Below are positions 27,101-34,879 of a stretch of DNA of 64,000 nt, in pieces. Made by a program: the position numbers and the translations under genes. The notes under the pieces are model-generated. The model saw nothing but the letters and a program-made list of their open reading frames with translations, did not search any database and was not told the origin of the DNA. The stretch comes from RH-AL1 sp965198715 (GTDB taxonomy: Bacteria; Pseudomonadota; Alphaproteobacteria; Rhizobiales; Beijerinckiaceae). How positions within the stretch are numbered: the stretch's first letter is position 1; the number at the start of each line of letters is the position of its first letter. The DNA lies in NCBI GenBank assembly GCA_965198715.1, contig CBDAPV010000002.1:496001-560000 (forward strand). Direction: 5' to 3'.

Positions 27101-28874
27101 TGCCGACGAAGCGGTCGCCGGTGTGCAGCGCGCTGGTTGCCTGCGCGACCGCGGGGCGCCCGTCGACATCGTTGACCGTCGCGCGCAGGGCGACCTCGAG
27201 GGGATGCGACGTGTCCGGCAGCGCCTCGGTCTTCAGTTCGACGTCGGCCTGGCCCCTGGCGTCGGTGGTGAAGTCCTCGGCCTTGAGCGCGCGGGGCAGG
27301 AACGGCTCGTTGACGAGGCCGAATTCGAATTCTTCGAGCCCCTTGAACGGGTGCGCGGCGAGCTGCAGCGTGGTCTCCAGAGAGCCGGAGAGATCCGCCC
27401 CGGGGCTGCCGTAGAAATAGTCGGCTGAGACGTGGGCCGGCAGCGCGCCGTCGGCGCCGAGCGCGGTCGCCGTCGACTCCACCTTGGCCTCGAGCCGCGG
27501 CGGCACGAAATCCTGCACCGCCACCTCAATTTGGCCGACGGCGCGCTTGTCTCCCGCGCTGACCCAGAACCGCCAGCTGCCGGAGATCGCGTTGTCGGGC
27601 ACGTGCCAGTCGAGCGTGCCGCCGGCGGCGGCGGAGAGGTCGATCGGTTTGGCTTCCACCTCGATCTGGTCGGGGCGCACGATGTGCACGCTCGCCGGCA
27701 GGCCGGTCACCGGCATGGCGTTGCGGTCGCGCAGCAAGGCGCCGAGATGGATCGTCTCGCCGGGGCGGTAGACCCCGCGGTCGGCCCACACGAAGGCGTC
27801 GTTGCCGGCGGGCGCGGCGCGGCCCTTGATGTCGAGATCGCTGAGGTCGAGCGAAGGCGCGTCGACCTGCAGCCAGGCGAAGCCGCCGCCGACGTCGTAG
27901 GCCGAGAGCACCTTGGCCGCCTGACCATGCTCGCCGCGCAGCAGGCCGCCGGGAACGCTCACGCGTCCGTCGGCGTCGGTGCGGTAGCTGCCCAGGATCT
28001 CGTTGGCGCGCGAGAACAGCTTCACCAAGACGCCCTTCCTCGGCTTGGCGGTCGCCAGCGACCGGGCGAGGACGAGCAGGCCGCTGTCGGTCTTCACGCT
28101 CGTCAGCGCCACGTCGGAGACGCTGAACCATTGCGTCGCGCTGCGGCCCTCGCCACTGCCGCCGTCGATCGAGGCGACGGCGACGTAGACGCCGGGCTCC
28201 AAGGTCTTCACGAAGCTCTCGATCGGTATGGTGGTGGACACCTCCTTGTTGGAGATCGAGGCGATGTCGAGGGAGCCCTCGAACACCTTCGTCGACTTGT
28301 CCTCGACCTGGTAGATCCCGTCCATATTGCGCCCGAACCAGTATTCGGCGAGGTGGTCGACCATCGCGCGATCGTTGAATCGGTAGAGTAGGACGTGCGC
28401 CTTGGCGACGTTAATGCTCTTGAGCGGGAGGCCGACGCCCTTGGCGAGCGGAAGCAGCGTCTTGTTGGAGAACGAAACCTCCCGGCTGCGGTCCGGGACC
28501 TTGACCTCGACGGCGGCGTCCCTCGCCAGGAACGTCCCATCCGTGCCCGGCAGCCCCGACTTGATCGTGACGTTGTAGGTCTCGCCGTAGCGCAGGCCTT
28601 CGATGCAGAGGTCCTTGCCGCGCAACGTGACGGAATGGTCGACGGCGGGCGCGATGCGCACGAAGCTGCCGAGCACCTGCGGCGCCTCGTGCCTGAGCAT
28701 CGTCGAGAAGGAGAGGCACGCGCCCGGCACCACCTTGTCGGGCTGCACCGTGACGTTGAGGTAGTCCAGCGCGGAGGCCGGAAGCGGCACCGCAAGAGCT
28801 GGAAGTAGCACGAGCGCGGCAAGCGCGCGGCGCAATGACTTGGTATCGGCAAGTACGAAGGACGGGTAATGCAT
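24117..28874 (-). CDS. Bacterial alpha-2-macroglobulin (protease trap)
   Basis: The product is about 1585 residues, typical of the YfhM/type A bacterial macroglobulins. A signal peptide (MHYPSFVLADTKSLRRALAA, ending PASA) is followed by macroglobulin-like beta domains. A thioester site YGCAEQ (Cys1133, Gln1136) lies in a helical TED-like domain after a bait region. The protein would trap invading proteases in the periplasm and bind them covalently. E. coli YfhM is a lipoprotein, but here no lipobox Cys follows the signal peptide, so it may be soluble. The start at 28874 has GAGAGG upstream. Confidence 0.93.
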   Translation of the reverse strand: MHYPSFVLADTKSLRRALAALVLLPALAVPLPASALDYLNVTVQPDKVVPGACLSFSTMLRHEAPQVLGSFVRIAPAVDHSVTLRGKDLCIEGLRYGETYNVTIKSGLPGTDGTFLARDAAVEVKVPDRSREVSFSNKTLLPLAKGVGLPLKSINVAKAHVLLYRFNDRAMVDHLAEYWFGRNMDGIYQVEDKSTKVFEGSLDIASISNKEVSTTIPIESFVKTLEPGVYVAVASIDGGSGEGRSATQWFSVSDVALTSVKTDSGLLVLARSLATAKPRKGVLVKLFSRANEILGSYRTDADGRVSVPGGLLRGEHGQAAKVLSAYDVGGGFAWLQVDAPSLDLSDLDIKGRAAPAGNDAFVWADRGVYRPGETIHLGALLRDRNAMPVTGLPASVHIVRPDQIEVEAKPIDLSAAAGGTLDWHVPDNAISGSWRFWVSAGDKRAVGQIEVAVQDFVPPRLEAKVESTATALGADGALPAHVSADYFYGSPGADLSGSLETTLQLAAHPFKGLEEFEFGLVNEPFLPRALKAEDFTTDARGQADVELKTEALPDTSHPLEVALRATVNDVDGRPAVAQATSALHTGDRFVGIRRQFQALADGTTATFDVALVDGDGTAISGETLKWSLVKEDHSYNYFYRDGRWQSHETVIDARVNGGEVALDAHGRGTLSAPVGNGRWRMEVYDAAGKTASSVRFYAGWWAADESKNRKPETMPVAVDANPPEGKVRAMVEPSFAGRVLVMLDGNGLHGVQELEMAKGGGTVEFDAADVPTSGGYVLAMAVSPAGAVIPRLPVRAVGLAWVPGKAAARKLEVTLAAPAKIQPKTTLAVDVTASGAAPGEEAYVTLAAVDEAVLRMTSFAAPDPADHYLGRREADFEIRDAYASLIDPEGNPGRLHEGGDGKNANLDTGGLDVKTFKTVALFKGPVKLDAAGRARVELAVPDFSGRLRLMATAWTGTRFGHAEAPVTVRPPMLAELTLPRFLAPGDTTRARILLTDLEAPEGTYTVAMTAKGAVSLDRTDALFKDIKRDKRRYVDRMLTAAATPGVGRIHMIVTGEDGSTTERDFELSVRTPNAYVTQRQIVEVAVGGKLTIDDALAAGLVPGTAKLDVTAATVPAIDVTGLLADLRQYPYGCAEQTISRAFPELFAKRLGAKLPVPVADTVTGQGAIQRLLSLQAGDGSFGYWTSYDTGNGNFWLTAYALDYMQHARAAGLSVPSDMESRATAWLAGRFASISFSPDDVAGASYASIVLSRADKLDLSQLRYVATRVRGGMPSDIARVQLASALARVGERDMASAIVAAPLVHRDPRFWLNDYGSPLRDAAMVLSLMAEEKLVPREALFARALDLARATGGKGYLSTQEEAWLLRAAFDLHGTSPLKVTLDGKSNAAGSDSLHAAFPATAAHVLVNRGSGPMFAAVSTTGILAGLQPAEANGFTVSRSYHHLDGKAVDLADVHQNDKLVIVIDGAMTEKMQRKVLAVDMLPAGLEPETIGLTGDRDDGQFKWLTGLTEPTFFALRDDRYMAGLDLYETQPGFKFAYVVRAVSPGNFVNPGPQVEDMYEPNYHARGAAASLEVKPARKPATSAAP

Positions 28875-29024
28875 GGCGGGCCTCTCGACCAGGATTGCCG
28901 GCACCCTACCGCGCTTTACATGGGGTACAAGACGTCGTCTTCGGCACAAGCCTTCATCATCCGTACAAGTCCTCACCTATGCTCGGACAAAAGCCCCGCT
29001 CTCGATCCTAGTCAAGGCCGCGTG

Positions 29025-30137
29025 TCACCGGGGCTCGGCTTGGCCAGCCGGCTCTCTGCCGGAAGGTGCGAGCTGCAAGGTGCCTTCGTTCGCGGAGGGA
29101 TCGGTTCGGCCCAAACGGATCTTCGACAGCAGATCGCGCAGCGGGTCGCGGGCGTAGGACTGCGTCATGAAATCATTGTGCACCGCCGCCGGCGTATCCT
29201 GGAAGACGACGTCGCCCGGGCCGATCGTCGTCGGGATGGATCGTCGGATCGGGATGTTGTCTGCTTCCACTCGCTGTCTCAACCGGGCGTTCAACTCGGC
29301 GGAGCTGCGGGAGAAAGCACTGACGAAGAAGGTTGTCGCGTGGGTCCCGATGACCCAGTCGGCAAACTTCTGCTCTTCCCCGAAAAGCGCGTCGAGAAGG
29401 AGGATGCCGGCGATGCGGCTTTGTCCTCTTGCCAGTTCGTCCTTCAGCGCGAACGCGGTCGGCAGATAGCCACCGCTGTAGGCGACGATGACGACAGGCA
29501 GGCGGTCGATCAGAGAGGCCTCGAAACGGCCGTTCGACATGGCAGCGAGACGCTCGGCCGCGGCATGAAGATAGGTCTCGAGGAATCCTGGCTCGTAGAA
29601 TTGGCCGGCGCTCGAGTCCAACGCATCGACGGCGAGCTGGGGCGCGACCAGGACGGCGTTGAAGCCCGAGGCTTCGACTTGGGCGGGGACATGCTGCCGC
29701 CGTTCGACATCCCTCGAGAGGGTCGCGAGGTTGCCATGCAGGAAGAGCACGATCGCCGCCGACCTCGTCGCGTCGAAGCGGCTCGGGATGAACAGCAGCG
29801 AGTGACGGTCGGCGTAGGTCTTATCGGCGTAGAGCTTGCCGCCCCTCGGCGAGAGATGGAAGGCGCGGCCATCGGGATCGCGCTCGAGGAACGGCGTGCC
29901 CGGCCCTCCCGTTTCCGGGATCGTGCCTTCGAAGGGGAAGACCGAGACACCGAGCTCGACGATAGACGGGTTGCGTGCGCCCGTCTTCGAAACCAGCCTC
30001 CTGCCGCTCCTCCGCCCAAGTGATGCTGATTGGGCTCGCAGCATATCACCTCCCATCACAGCCAAGGCCAAGGCCGCGACGCCGAGCTGCCGACGAGACG
30101 GCAGGCGAGATAATCGAGGACGACGCACCGCCTTCAT
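29025..30137 (-). CDS. Exported alpha/beta-hydrolase-like protein
   Basis: The product is about 370 residues. The N-terminus is very basic, with SRRQLGVAALALAVMGG, resembling a twin-arginine or general export signal. The body has an LFLHGNLATLSRD oxyanion-hole segment and VVIVAYSGGYLPT, in which YSGGY fits the GxSxG-like nucleophile elbow of an alpha/beta hydrolase. A His near DTPAAVHNDFMTQ could complete the triad. The substrate is unknown. A TTG at 30161 would add eight residues. It lies upstream of the alpha-2-macroglobulin gene on the same strand, 150 bases away, so co-transcription is possible but not shown. Confidence 0.6.
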   Translation of the reverse strand: MKAVRRPRLSRLPSRRQLGVAALALAVMGGDMLRAQSASLGRRSGRRLVSKTGARNPSIVELGVSVFPFEGTIPETGGPGTPFLERDPDGRAFHLSPRGGKLYADKTYADRHSLLFIPSRFDATRSAAIVLFLHGNLATLSRDVERRQHVPAQVEASGFNAVLVAPQLAVDALDSSAGQFYEPGFLETYLHAAAERLAAMSNGRFEASLIDRLPVVIVAYSGGYLPTAFALKDELARGQSRIAGILLLDALFGEEQKFADWVIGTHATTFFVSAFSRSSAELNARLRQRVEADNIPIRRSIPTTIGPGDVVFQDTPAAVHNDFMTQSYARDPLRDLLSKIRLGRTDPSANEGTLQLAPSGREPAGQAEPR

Positions 30138-30435
30138 AGCCTTCCGCGGACGCCCCCACAATGCTGGCGCGTCTCGACAGCAAACTGGCCATTTTTCATT
30201 CGGCCAATTGCCCTCGGCTTAAATGTGTTCAAGCCAACATCCTCAATGCTTCCGAGCGTTGCCGATCCTTCGATCGGACGTGGATTTCGCATGTACTTCC
30301 CGCCAGCAGCGCCGGCAAGGTCTGCGGGCTGGCAAGCGCGCCGCTCGGTCCGATCCCGAAGCCGGGCGACACCCGCTGGCTCGAAGCCGTCTGGCGTTGC
30401 GCCCGATAAGCTTGGTAGACCCGGCTGCGCTTGAT

Positions 30436-30822
30436 TCAGCGCGGCCGTATCAACGACACCGAGCGGCAGATCAGGCCGCCGAAGATGCAGCCGCGGGTCA
30501 GCAGCCGCGAGTCCGTCAGTGTCATGGTACCGGCGTAGGTGCGGCCATCCTCTGGATTGTTGGCCGAGCCTGTCCAGGTGTTCTCGGCGGTGGGCGTCAT
30601 GTCGACGAGGACCTCCTGACCGACGTGAGCTGGTGTGCCAGTGTCTCTCAGCCAAGCGATTCGCCCGCACAGCGCGCGACCGCAGCGCCTGATGTCTATG
30701 CCGCCGAGACCGTCCTCGCGGTCCCATCGGCCCATCGGCTCTGCGGATGCCGCTGTGAGAGCAGAGGCTGTGGATAAGACGAGGTACGCACCGAGGCAGG
30801 CGGCGGAAGCGGGACGGCGCAC
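30436..30822 (-). CDS. DUF2147 family exported protein
   Basis: The product is about 128 residues. A signal peptide (VRRPASAACLGAYLVLSTAS, ending AASA) is followed by MGRWDREDGLGGIDIRRCG. The DUF2147 core has LCGRIAWLRD, NPEDGRTYAGTMTL and GCIFGGLICRS, with four conserved cysteines in the mature part. The family is a small periplasmic beta-barrel of unknown function, frequent in Hyphomicrobiales. The chosen GTG start at 30822 lies six bases after AGGAG; the frame runs further upstream but without a signal or family match. Confidence 0.75.
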   Translation of the reverse strand: MRRPASAACLGAYLVLSTASALTAASAEPMGRWDREDGLGGIDIRRCGRALCGRIAWLRDTGTPAHVGQEVLVDMTPTAENTWTGSANNPEDGRTYAGTMTLTDSRLLTRGCIFGGLICRSVSLIRPR

Positions 30823-31091
30823 GGTCTGCTCCTGGATGCGATAACGCCGAAGAGGCGTCTCGGTCGGTGTTTTATCGTCCCATCCGTGATTTCGAAGCGG
30901 GCGCCGCGAATAAAATCGTAGCGTCGCCTGACGGCAACGCCGATTGCACGCTCGGGCCGCGCGAGCGAGGCGACGGGTGCGCGATCGCCCTCGGGCTTTG
31001 TTCGCATGGCGACGAGCGCGGCGCGTGATACGCAACGATGTTGGCCCGAGGCGGCAGGCGCCTGCCACAAGGATACGAGGAGGTCGTTCGC

Positions 31092-32414
31092 TTGGATGTC
31101 GGCAATCCTCGTCTTCCTGGGTCGGCCTTGACCGACTCGCTCGCAGCTCTGCGGGCGGGCCGGTTGACGGGTATGCGCGAGCTGAGGCTCGCCGGCCTTG
31201 GACTGACCGAGATGCCGGAAGAGGTCTTCGGCCTTGCCGAGACGCTCGAGGTGCTCGATCTCGCCGGCAACGCGCTGACGCGGCTGCCCGGCGATTTCGC
31301 CCGCCTGACACGGCTCAAGGTTCTGTTTGCGTCCGGCAATTCGTTCGATGTCTTGCCTCCAGTGCTCGGTGATTTTCCAGAACTCAGCCAAGTCGGTTTC
31401 CGGGGCTGCGGGCTCCGAGAGCTTCCGGCCGAAGCGCTACCGCGGCGGCTGCGTTGGCTGACGGTCACCGACAATTGCCTCGAGGCCGTGCCCCCGGCGC
31501 TCGCAGAGCGGCCGGCGTTGCAAAAGCTGATGCTCGCCGGCAACCGGCTGCGGGATCTTCCAGAGCCTCTGCAGCAAGCTCAGAATCTGGAGCTGATCCG
31601 GCTTGCGGCCAATCGCTTCGACGTCCTGCCGCCTTGGCTCGCGTCCATGCCGCGCCTGGCGTGGCTGGCCTGGTCGGGCAACCCTCTCGACGCGGCGCTC
31701 GACGCGCCCGCCCCGCAGGCGATTCCCTGGGCCGAGCTGACACTGGGAACGCTGCTGGGGCAGGGCGCCTCCGGCCATGTTCACGCCGCCACGTGGCAGC
31801 CCGCCGGCGACGTAGCGCAGGCGTTTGCGGTGAAGCTCTTCAAAGGCGTCATGACCAGCGACGGTCTGCCGGAGCGCGAGATGGCCGCTTGCCTCGCGGC
31901 TGGCGGGCATCCCAACATCGTCGGCGGGATCGGCCGCGTGACCGGCCATCCCGGGGGCATGGACGCCTTGGTGATGCCGCTGCTCGCGCCGCATTGGCGG
32001 ATCTTGGCGGGGCCACCGAGCCCGGCGAGTTGCAGCCGCGACGTCTATGAGGACGGGTTCTACCTTTCTACAGAGGTGGCGTTGCGGATCGGCGGCGGCA
32101 TCGCCCGTGCCGGCGCCCACCTCCACGGGTGCGGCCTGCTTCACGGGGACCTTTACGCCCACAACATTCTCTGGGACGGCGCCGGCGGCGATGCCGTGTT
32201 GAGCGACTTCGGCGCGGCCTCGTTCATGCCGCCTGGCGCTGCTCCGGCGCTCGAGAAGCTGGACGTCCTCGCCTTCGGCCTGCTGCTCGGCGAGCTGCTC
32301 GATCGATGTTCGCCCGGCGAAGAGGCCGCCCGCGCGCTCCAACGCGCCTGCGTCGCGCCTAACCCTGCCGCGCGCCCGCGGTTCGACGAGCTCGCGGATG
32401 CGCTGCCGCGCTGA
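31092..32414 (+). CDS. Leucine-rich-repeat protein kinase
   Basis: The product is about 440 residues. The N-terminal half has about seven leucine-rich repeats of the LxxLxLxxNxLxxLP type (such as LEVLDLAGNALTRLPGDFAR and LQKLMLAGNRLRDLPEPL). The C-terminal half is a eukaryotic-like protein kinase: glycine loop GQGASGHVHAA, lysine in FAVKLFK, catalytic loop LLHGDLYAHNILWD (HGD in place of HRD), DFGAAS, then a very short activation segment before DVLAFGLLLGELL. I chose TTG 31092, eight bases after GAGGAGG; ATG 31038 would add 18 residues but has no ribosome site. It is cytoplasmic, with no signal or membrane segment. Its targets are unknown. Confidence 0.85.
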   Translation: MDVGNPRLPGSALTDSLAALRAGRLTGMRELRLAGLGLTEMPEEVFGLAETLEVLDLAGNALTRLPGDFARLTRLKVLFASGNSFDVLPPVLGDFPELSQVGFRGCGLRELPAEALPRRLRWLTVTDNCLEAVPPALAERPALQKLMLAGNRLRDLPEPLQQAQNLELIRLAANRFDVLPPWLASMPRLAWLAWSGNPLDAALDAPAPQAIPWAELTLGTLLGQGASGHVHAATWQPAGDVAQAFAVKLFKGVMTSDGLPEREMAACLAAGGHPNIVGGIGRVTGHPGGMDALVMPLLAPHWRILAGPPSPASCSRDVYEDGFYLSTEVALRIGGGIARAGAHLHGCGLLHGDLYAHNILWDGAGGDAVLSDFGAASFMPPGAAPALEKLDVLAFGLLLGELLDRCSPGEEAARALQRACVAPNPAARPRFDELADALPR

Positions 32415-32437
32415 AGTCCACGACAGCGGACGTTGCG

Positions 32438-33115
32438 CTAAAAGTGATAGTTCAGCCCGGCGCGGATCAGGCTGATGTTGGCGCCCGCGGAGACGGTGTC
32501 GCGAGTGCCTGCAAAGTATTGGTGCGCGCCGAAGCCGGTGAAGAGGTATTCGCCCTTGACCGAAATCTTGGTGGTTAGCGCGTATTCGACGCCAGCGCCG
32601 ACGGCGTAGCCGTCGAGGTAATGCCCCTCGTTGAGCACGTAGTTCGGCGAGAAGGCGTAATCCGAGATCTTGCCGTTGAGCACGGTGCCGGCGTAGCCGC
32701 CGGTGGCGTAGATCAGCAGGCGCTGGTTCCAGATGTAGCCTACGCGGGCGCGGATGGTGCCGAGCCCGTTCATCACGCCCGAGCTGTTCGTGGCGCGGCC
32801 GAAATTGCCGCTGCCGGAGATCGAGCCGAACGACGCGTCGGCTTCGGCGCCGACCAGGAGCTGGCCCTGCTGGTAGTTGTAGCCCAGCGTCGCACCGCCG
32901 AGACCGCCGAAGGGTGAGCCGAAGAGCTGGCCGCCGCCCTGGGTGAAGCTGCCCACGCCGAGCTGGCCGTTGATGCCGGCATAGACGCCGCCCCATGTGA
33001 AGACCGGCGCGGCATCGTAATAGGGCGCCGGCGCGTAGCGCGAGGGCAGGTCTGCCGCGAAAGCTGAAGAGGTGAGGAGAAGGCCGAAGGTGGAGGCGAG
33101 GCGAAGGCGGCTCAT
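32438..33115 (-). CDS. Outer-membrane beta-barrel protein (Omp25/31-like porin family)
   Basis: The product is about 225 residues. A signal peptide ends AFAADLPSRY, then comes the typical rhizobial motif APVFTWGGVYAGINGQLGVG. Alternating amphipathic strands follow, and the protein ends GLNYHF with a C-terminal Phe, the insertion signal for outer-membrane barrels. Members are abundant eight-stranded surface proteins in Hyphomicrobiales. The ATG at 33115 has GGAGA upstream, and a good promoter lies at 33168-33196. It converges on the LRR-kinase gene with 23 bases between the stops. Confidence 0.88.
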   Translation of the reverse strand: MSRLRLASTFGLLLTSSAFAADLPSRYAPAPYYDAAPVFTWGGVYAGINGQLGVGSFTQGGGQLFGSPFGGLGGATLGYNYQQGQLLVGAEADASFGSISGSGNFGRATNSSGVMNGLGTIRARVGYIWNQRLLIYATGGYAGTVLNGKISDYAFSPNYVLNEGHYLDGYAVGAGVEYALTTKISVKGEYLFTGFGAHQYFAGTRDTVSAGANISLIRAGLNYHF

Positions 33116-33167
33116 GAGGATCTCCAGGCAAGGTGCCGTATGCATCCTGAGATACGTTGCCGTGGTT

Positions 33168-33196
33168 ATTAAAAGTTGAGCCGTTATCCTTTACAA
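33168..33196 (-). promoter_or_regulatory. Predicted promoter of the Omp25/31-like gene
   Basis: On the minus strand, TTGTAA (33196-33191) and TTTAAT (33173-33168) are 17 bases apart and about 50 bases before the start codon. Both boxes are close to the housekeeping consensus, and the surrounding sequence is unusually AT-rich. Confidence 0.5.
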
Positions 33197-33358
33197 GATC
33201 TAAAGTCGTTCACGAGATCGATGTTGTTTGAGATGTCTATGCATTTGCAAACATTCTTTGGGAGAGAACCAAGTATAGATTTGTACTCCGTAGAAGTCGA
33301 TGTGCTAAGAACAATGCGATTTGGTGAACGCTTGGTTATCGTGCACCGTGGGCTATAG
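33176..33358 (+). CDS. Possible small gene of 60 codons in an AT-rich island
   Basis: An open frame of 60 codons (TTG start; internal ATG starts are possible) lies in a stretch of roughly 40 percent GC, far below its neighbours. The product would include LQTFFGREPSIDLYSVEVDV and end RLVIVHRGL. I recognise no family, and no ribosome site precedes the TTG. It overlaps the promoter of the divergent porin gene and ends 32 bases before the SDR gene. It may be coding DNA from elsewhere, or just non-coding regulatory DNA with a chance open frame. Confidence 0.25.
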   Translation: MSRYPLQDLKSFTRSMLFEMSMHLQTFFGREPSIDLYSVEVDVLRTMRFGERLVIVHRGL

Positions 33359-33390
33359 AGCGACTGCAACTCGAGGAGGCAAGGCCGGCG

Positions 33391-34128
33391 ATGAGCAAGG
33401 GCGCGGCGCTGGTGACGGGAGCTTCGGCCCGAATCGGGCTCGTGATCGCGCAGCGTCTCGGACAGGCCGGCTATGCCGTCGTCCTCCACGCCAGCCCGCG
33501 TTCGCTGTCCCGGGCGCAGGCCGAGGCGGAGGCGCTCGTGGCCTCGGGATATCGCGCGAGCGCGCTGTCCGCCGATCTCGTCGATCCCGCGAACTGCGCC
33601 GATCTCATCGCGCGGGCCGGCGCGGCTGGGCCGCTGCATCTCCTCGTGAACAATGCCGCCATCTTCGAGGCCGACACGGCCGAGATTCCCGACATGGCCT
33701 TGTTCGAGCGACATGTCGCGGTGAACCTGCGCGCGCCGGTGCTGCTCGCCTCGGCGTTTCACGCCCAATGCAGTGGGATTGGCGACGCCTGCGTGGTCAA
33801 CCTGATCGACCAGCGCATCCTGCGTCCGGATACGACCTTCTTCTCCTACACGCTGGCGAAATCGGCTTTGTGGACCGCCACGCAGGTCATGGCTCAGGCC
33901 TTTGCGGCCAAGGGCGTGCGTGTCAACGCCGTCGGGCCAGGACCTGTGCTGCCCAACCCGTTCGAAGGTCAGGAGGGCTTCGCCAGCGAGGTGGCGGCGG
34001 TGCCGCTCCGGCGGGCGGTCGCGCCGGACGAGGTCGCGGCAGCGGTGCTCTACCTCGCCGAGGCGAGATCCGTCACCGGGCAGTTCCTCGCCGTCGACGC
34101 CGGGCAACACCTCGGGCCGCGTCAGTAA
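33391..34128 (+). CDS. Short-chain dehydrogenase, pteridine/dihydromonapterin reductase-like
   Basis: The product has 245 residues with an SDR fold. The cofactor motif is TGASARIGLVIAQRLGQ, with Ala-Arg where most SDRs have Gly-Gly-Ile and an N-terminal pattern that suits NADPH. NNAAIFEAD follows, and the catalytic Tyr and Lys sit in SYTLAKSALW. The segment NLIDQRILRPDTTFFSYTLA is typical of the FolM/pteridine reductase-like group, which reduces dihydropterins. The exact substrate is not proven. GAGGAGG lies 11 bases before the ATG. It converges on the ccmG gene with four bases between the stops. Confidence 0.8.
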   Translation: MSKGAALVTGASARIGLVIAQRLGQAGYAVVLHASPRSLSRAQAEAEALVASGYRASALSADLVDPANCADLIARAGAAGPLHLLVNNAAIFEADTAEIPDMALFERHVAVNLRAPVLLASAFHAQCSGIGDACVVNLIDQRILRPDTTFFSYTLAKSALWTATQVMAQAFAAKGVRVNAVGPGPVLPNPFEGQEGFASEVAAVPLRRAVAPDEVAAAVLYLAEARSVTGQFLAVDAGQHLGPRQ

Positions 34129-34132
34129 CACC

Positions 34133-34726
34133 TCATTGCTTTTCGGCCAACTCAGCCCTCGCGACCGCCGGCAGGAGGTCTTTGCGGATCGCGTCGTCCG
34201 TCAGCGGGCCGACGATCTTGGCCGTGATGGTGCCGGTGCCGTCCACGACGTAGGTCTCGGGAACGCCGTAGACGCCGAAATCGATACCGGTGCGCCCCGT
34301 AGTGTCGGCGCCGATGGCGCGGAACGGGTCGCCGTCGTCGGCGAGGAAGCGGCGGGTATTCTCCGGCTTGTCCTTGTAGGCGATGCCGACGAGCGGCAGG
34401 CCTTGCTGGGAGAGCTGCAGCAGCGCCGGCGCCTCCTCGCGGCAGGGGCCGCACCAGGACGCGAAGACGTTGACCACCGTGACCTTGCCGGTCTTGAGGT
34501 CGGCCGCCGCGAGGCCGGGCTTGCCGAGGCCATCGACCGCCGCGAGAGCGAAGGCAGGAACCGACTTGCCGATCAGCGCTGAAGGCAATCGGGAGGCGTC
34601 ACCGGCGCCCAGCCGCAGAAGGAACAGTCCGGCGACTGCTGCGAAGAGGGCGAGAGGCACGAAAACGAGCCAAGCGCGGCGCGTGCCGCCTTGCTCGGGC
34701 TCGATCTCGTCGTCGGGCTCGCTCAC
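34133..34726 (-). CDS. ccmG: Thiol:disulfide interchange protein CcmG/DsbE
   Basis: The product has 197 residues. An N-terminal membrane anchor (WLVFVPLALFAAVAGLFLL) is followed by a thioredoxin fold with the redox motif FASWCGPCREEAP near residue 90. It acts in the periplasm and reduces apocytochrome c (or its heme ligation partner) so that heme can be attached. The GTG start overlaps the ccmD stop in a GTGA junction. This gives the usual order ccmC-ccmD-ccmG. Confidence 0.93.
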   Translation of the reverse strand: MSEPDDEIEPEQGGTRRAWLVFVPLALFAAVAGLFLLRLGAGDASRLPSALIGKSVPAFALAAVDGLGKPGLAAADLKTGKVTVVNVFASWCGPCREEAPALLQLSQQGLPLVGIAYKDKPENTRRFLADDGDPFRAIGADTTGRTGIDFGVYGVPETYVVDGTGTITAKIVGPLTDDAIRKDLLPAVARAELAEKQ

Positions 34727-34875
34727 TCGCGATCAAGGCCGCGGGCGCCGAACCGTGCCAAGCCGCGTCGCAGGGCACGGTTGTCGGAGACGATGACGGC
34801 GATCATCGAGACGATCACCACCGCGGCGACGACGTAGGCGGCGGCGATGAAGCCGGTGTGGGGATCGTGCTCCAT
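34723..34875 (-). CDS. ccmD: Heme exporter protein CcmD
   Basis: A small frame of 50 codons lies exactly between ccmC and ccmG. The product starts MEHDPHTGFIAAAYVVAAVV, a single membrane helix, and ends in a basic tail (RALRRGLARFGARGLDRE). This matches CcmD, which stabilises the CcmC-CcmE-heme complex. Its start lies four bases after the ccmC stop, and its TGA overlaps the ccmG GTG. Confidence 0.9.
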   Translation of the reverse strand: MEHDPHTGFIAAAYVVAAVVIVSMIAVIVSDNRALRRGLARFGARGLDRE

Positions 34876-34879
34876 CGGG

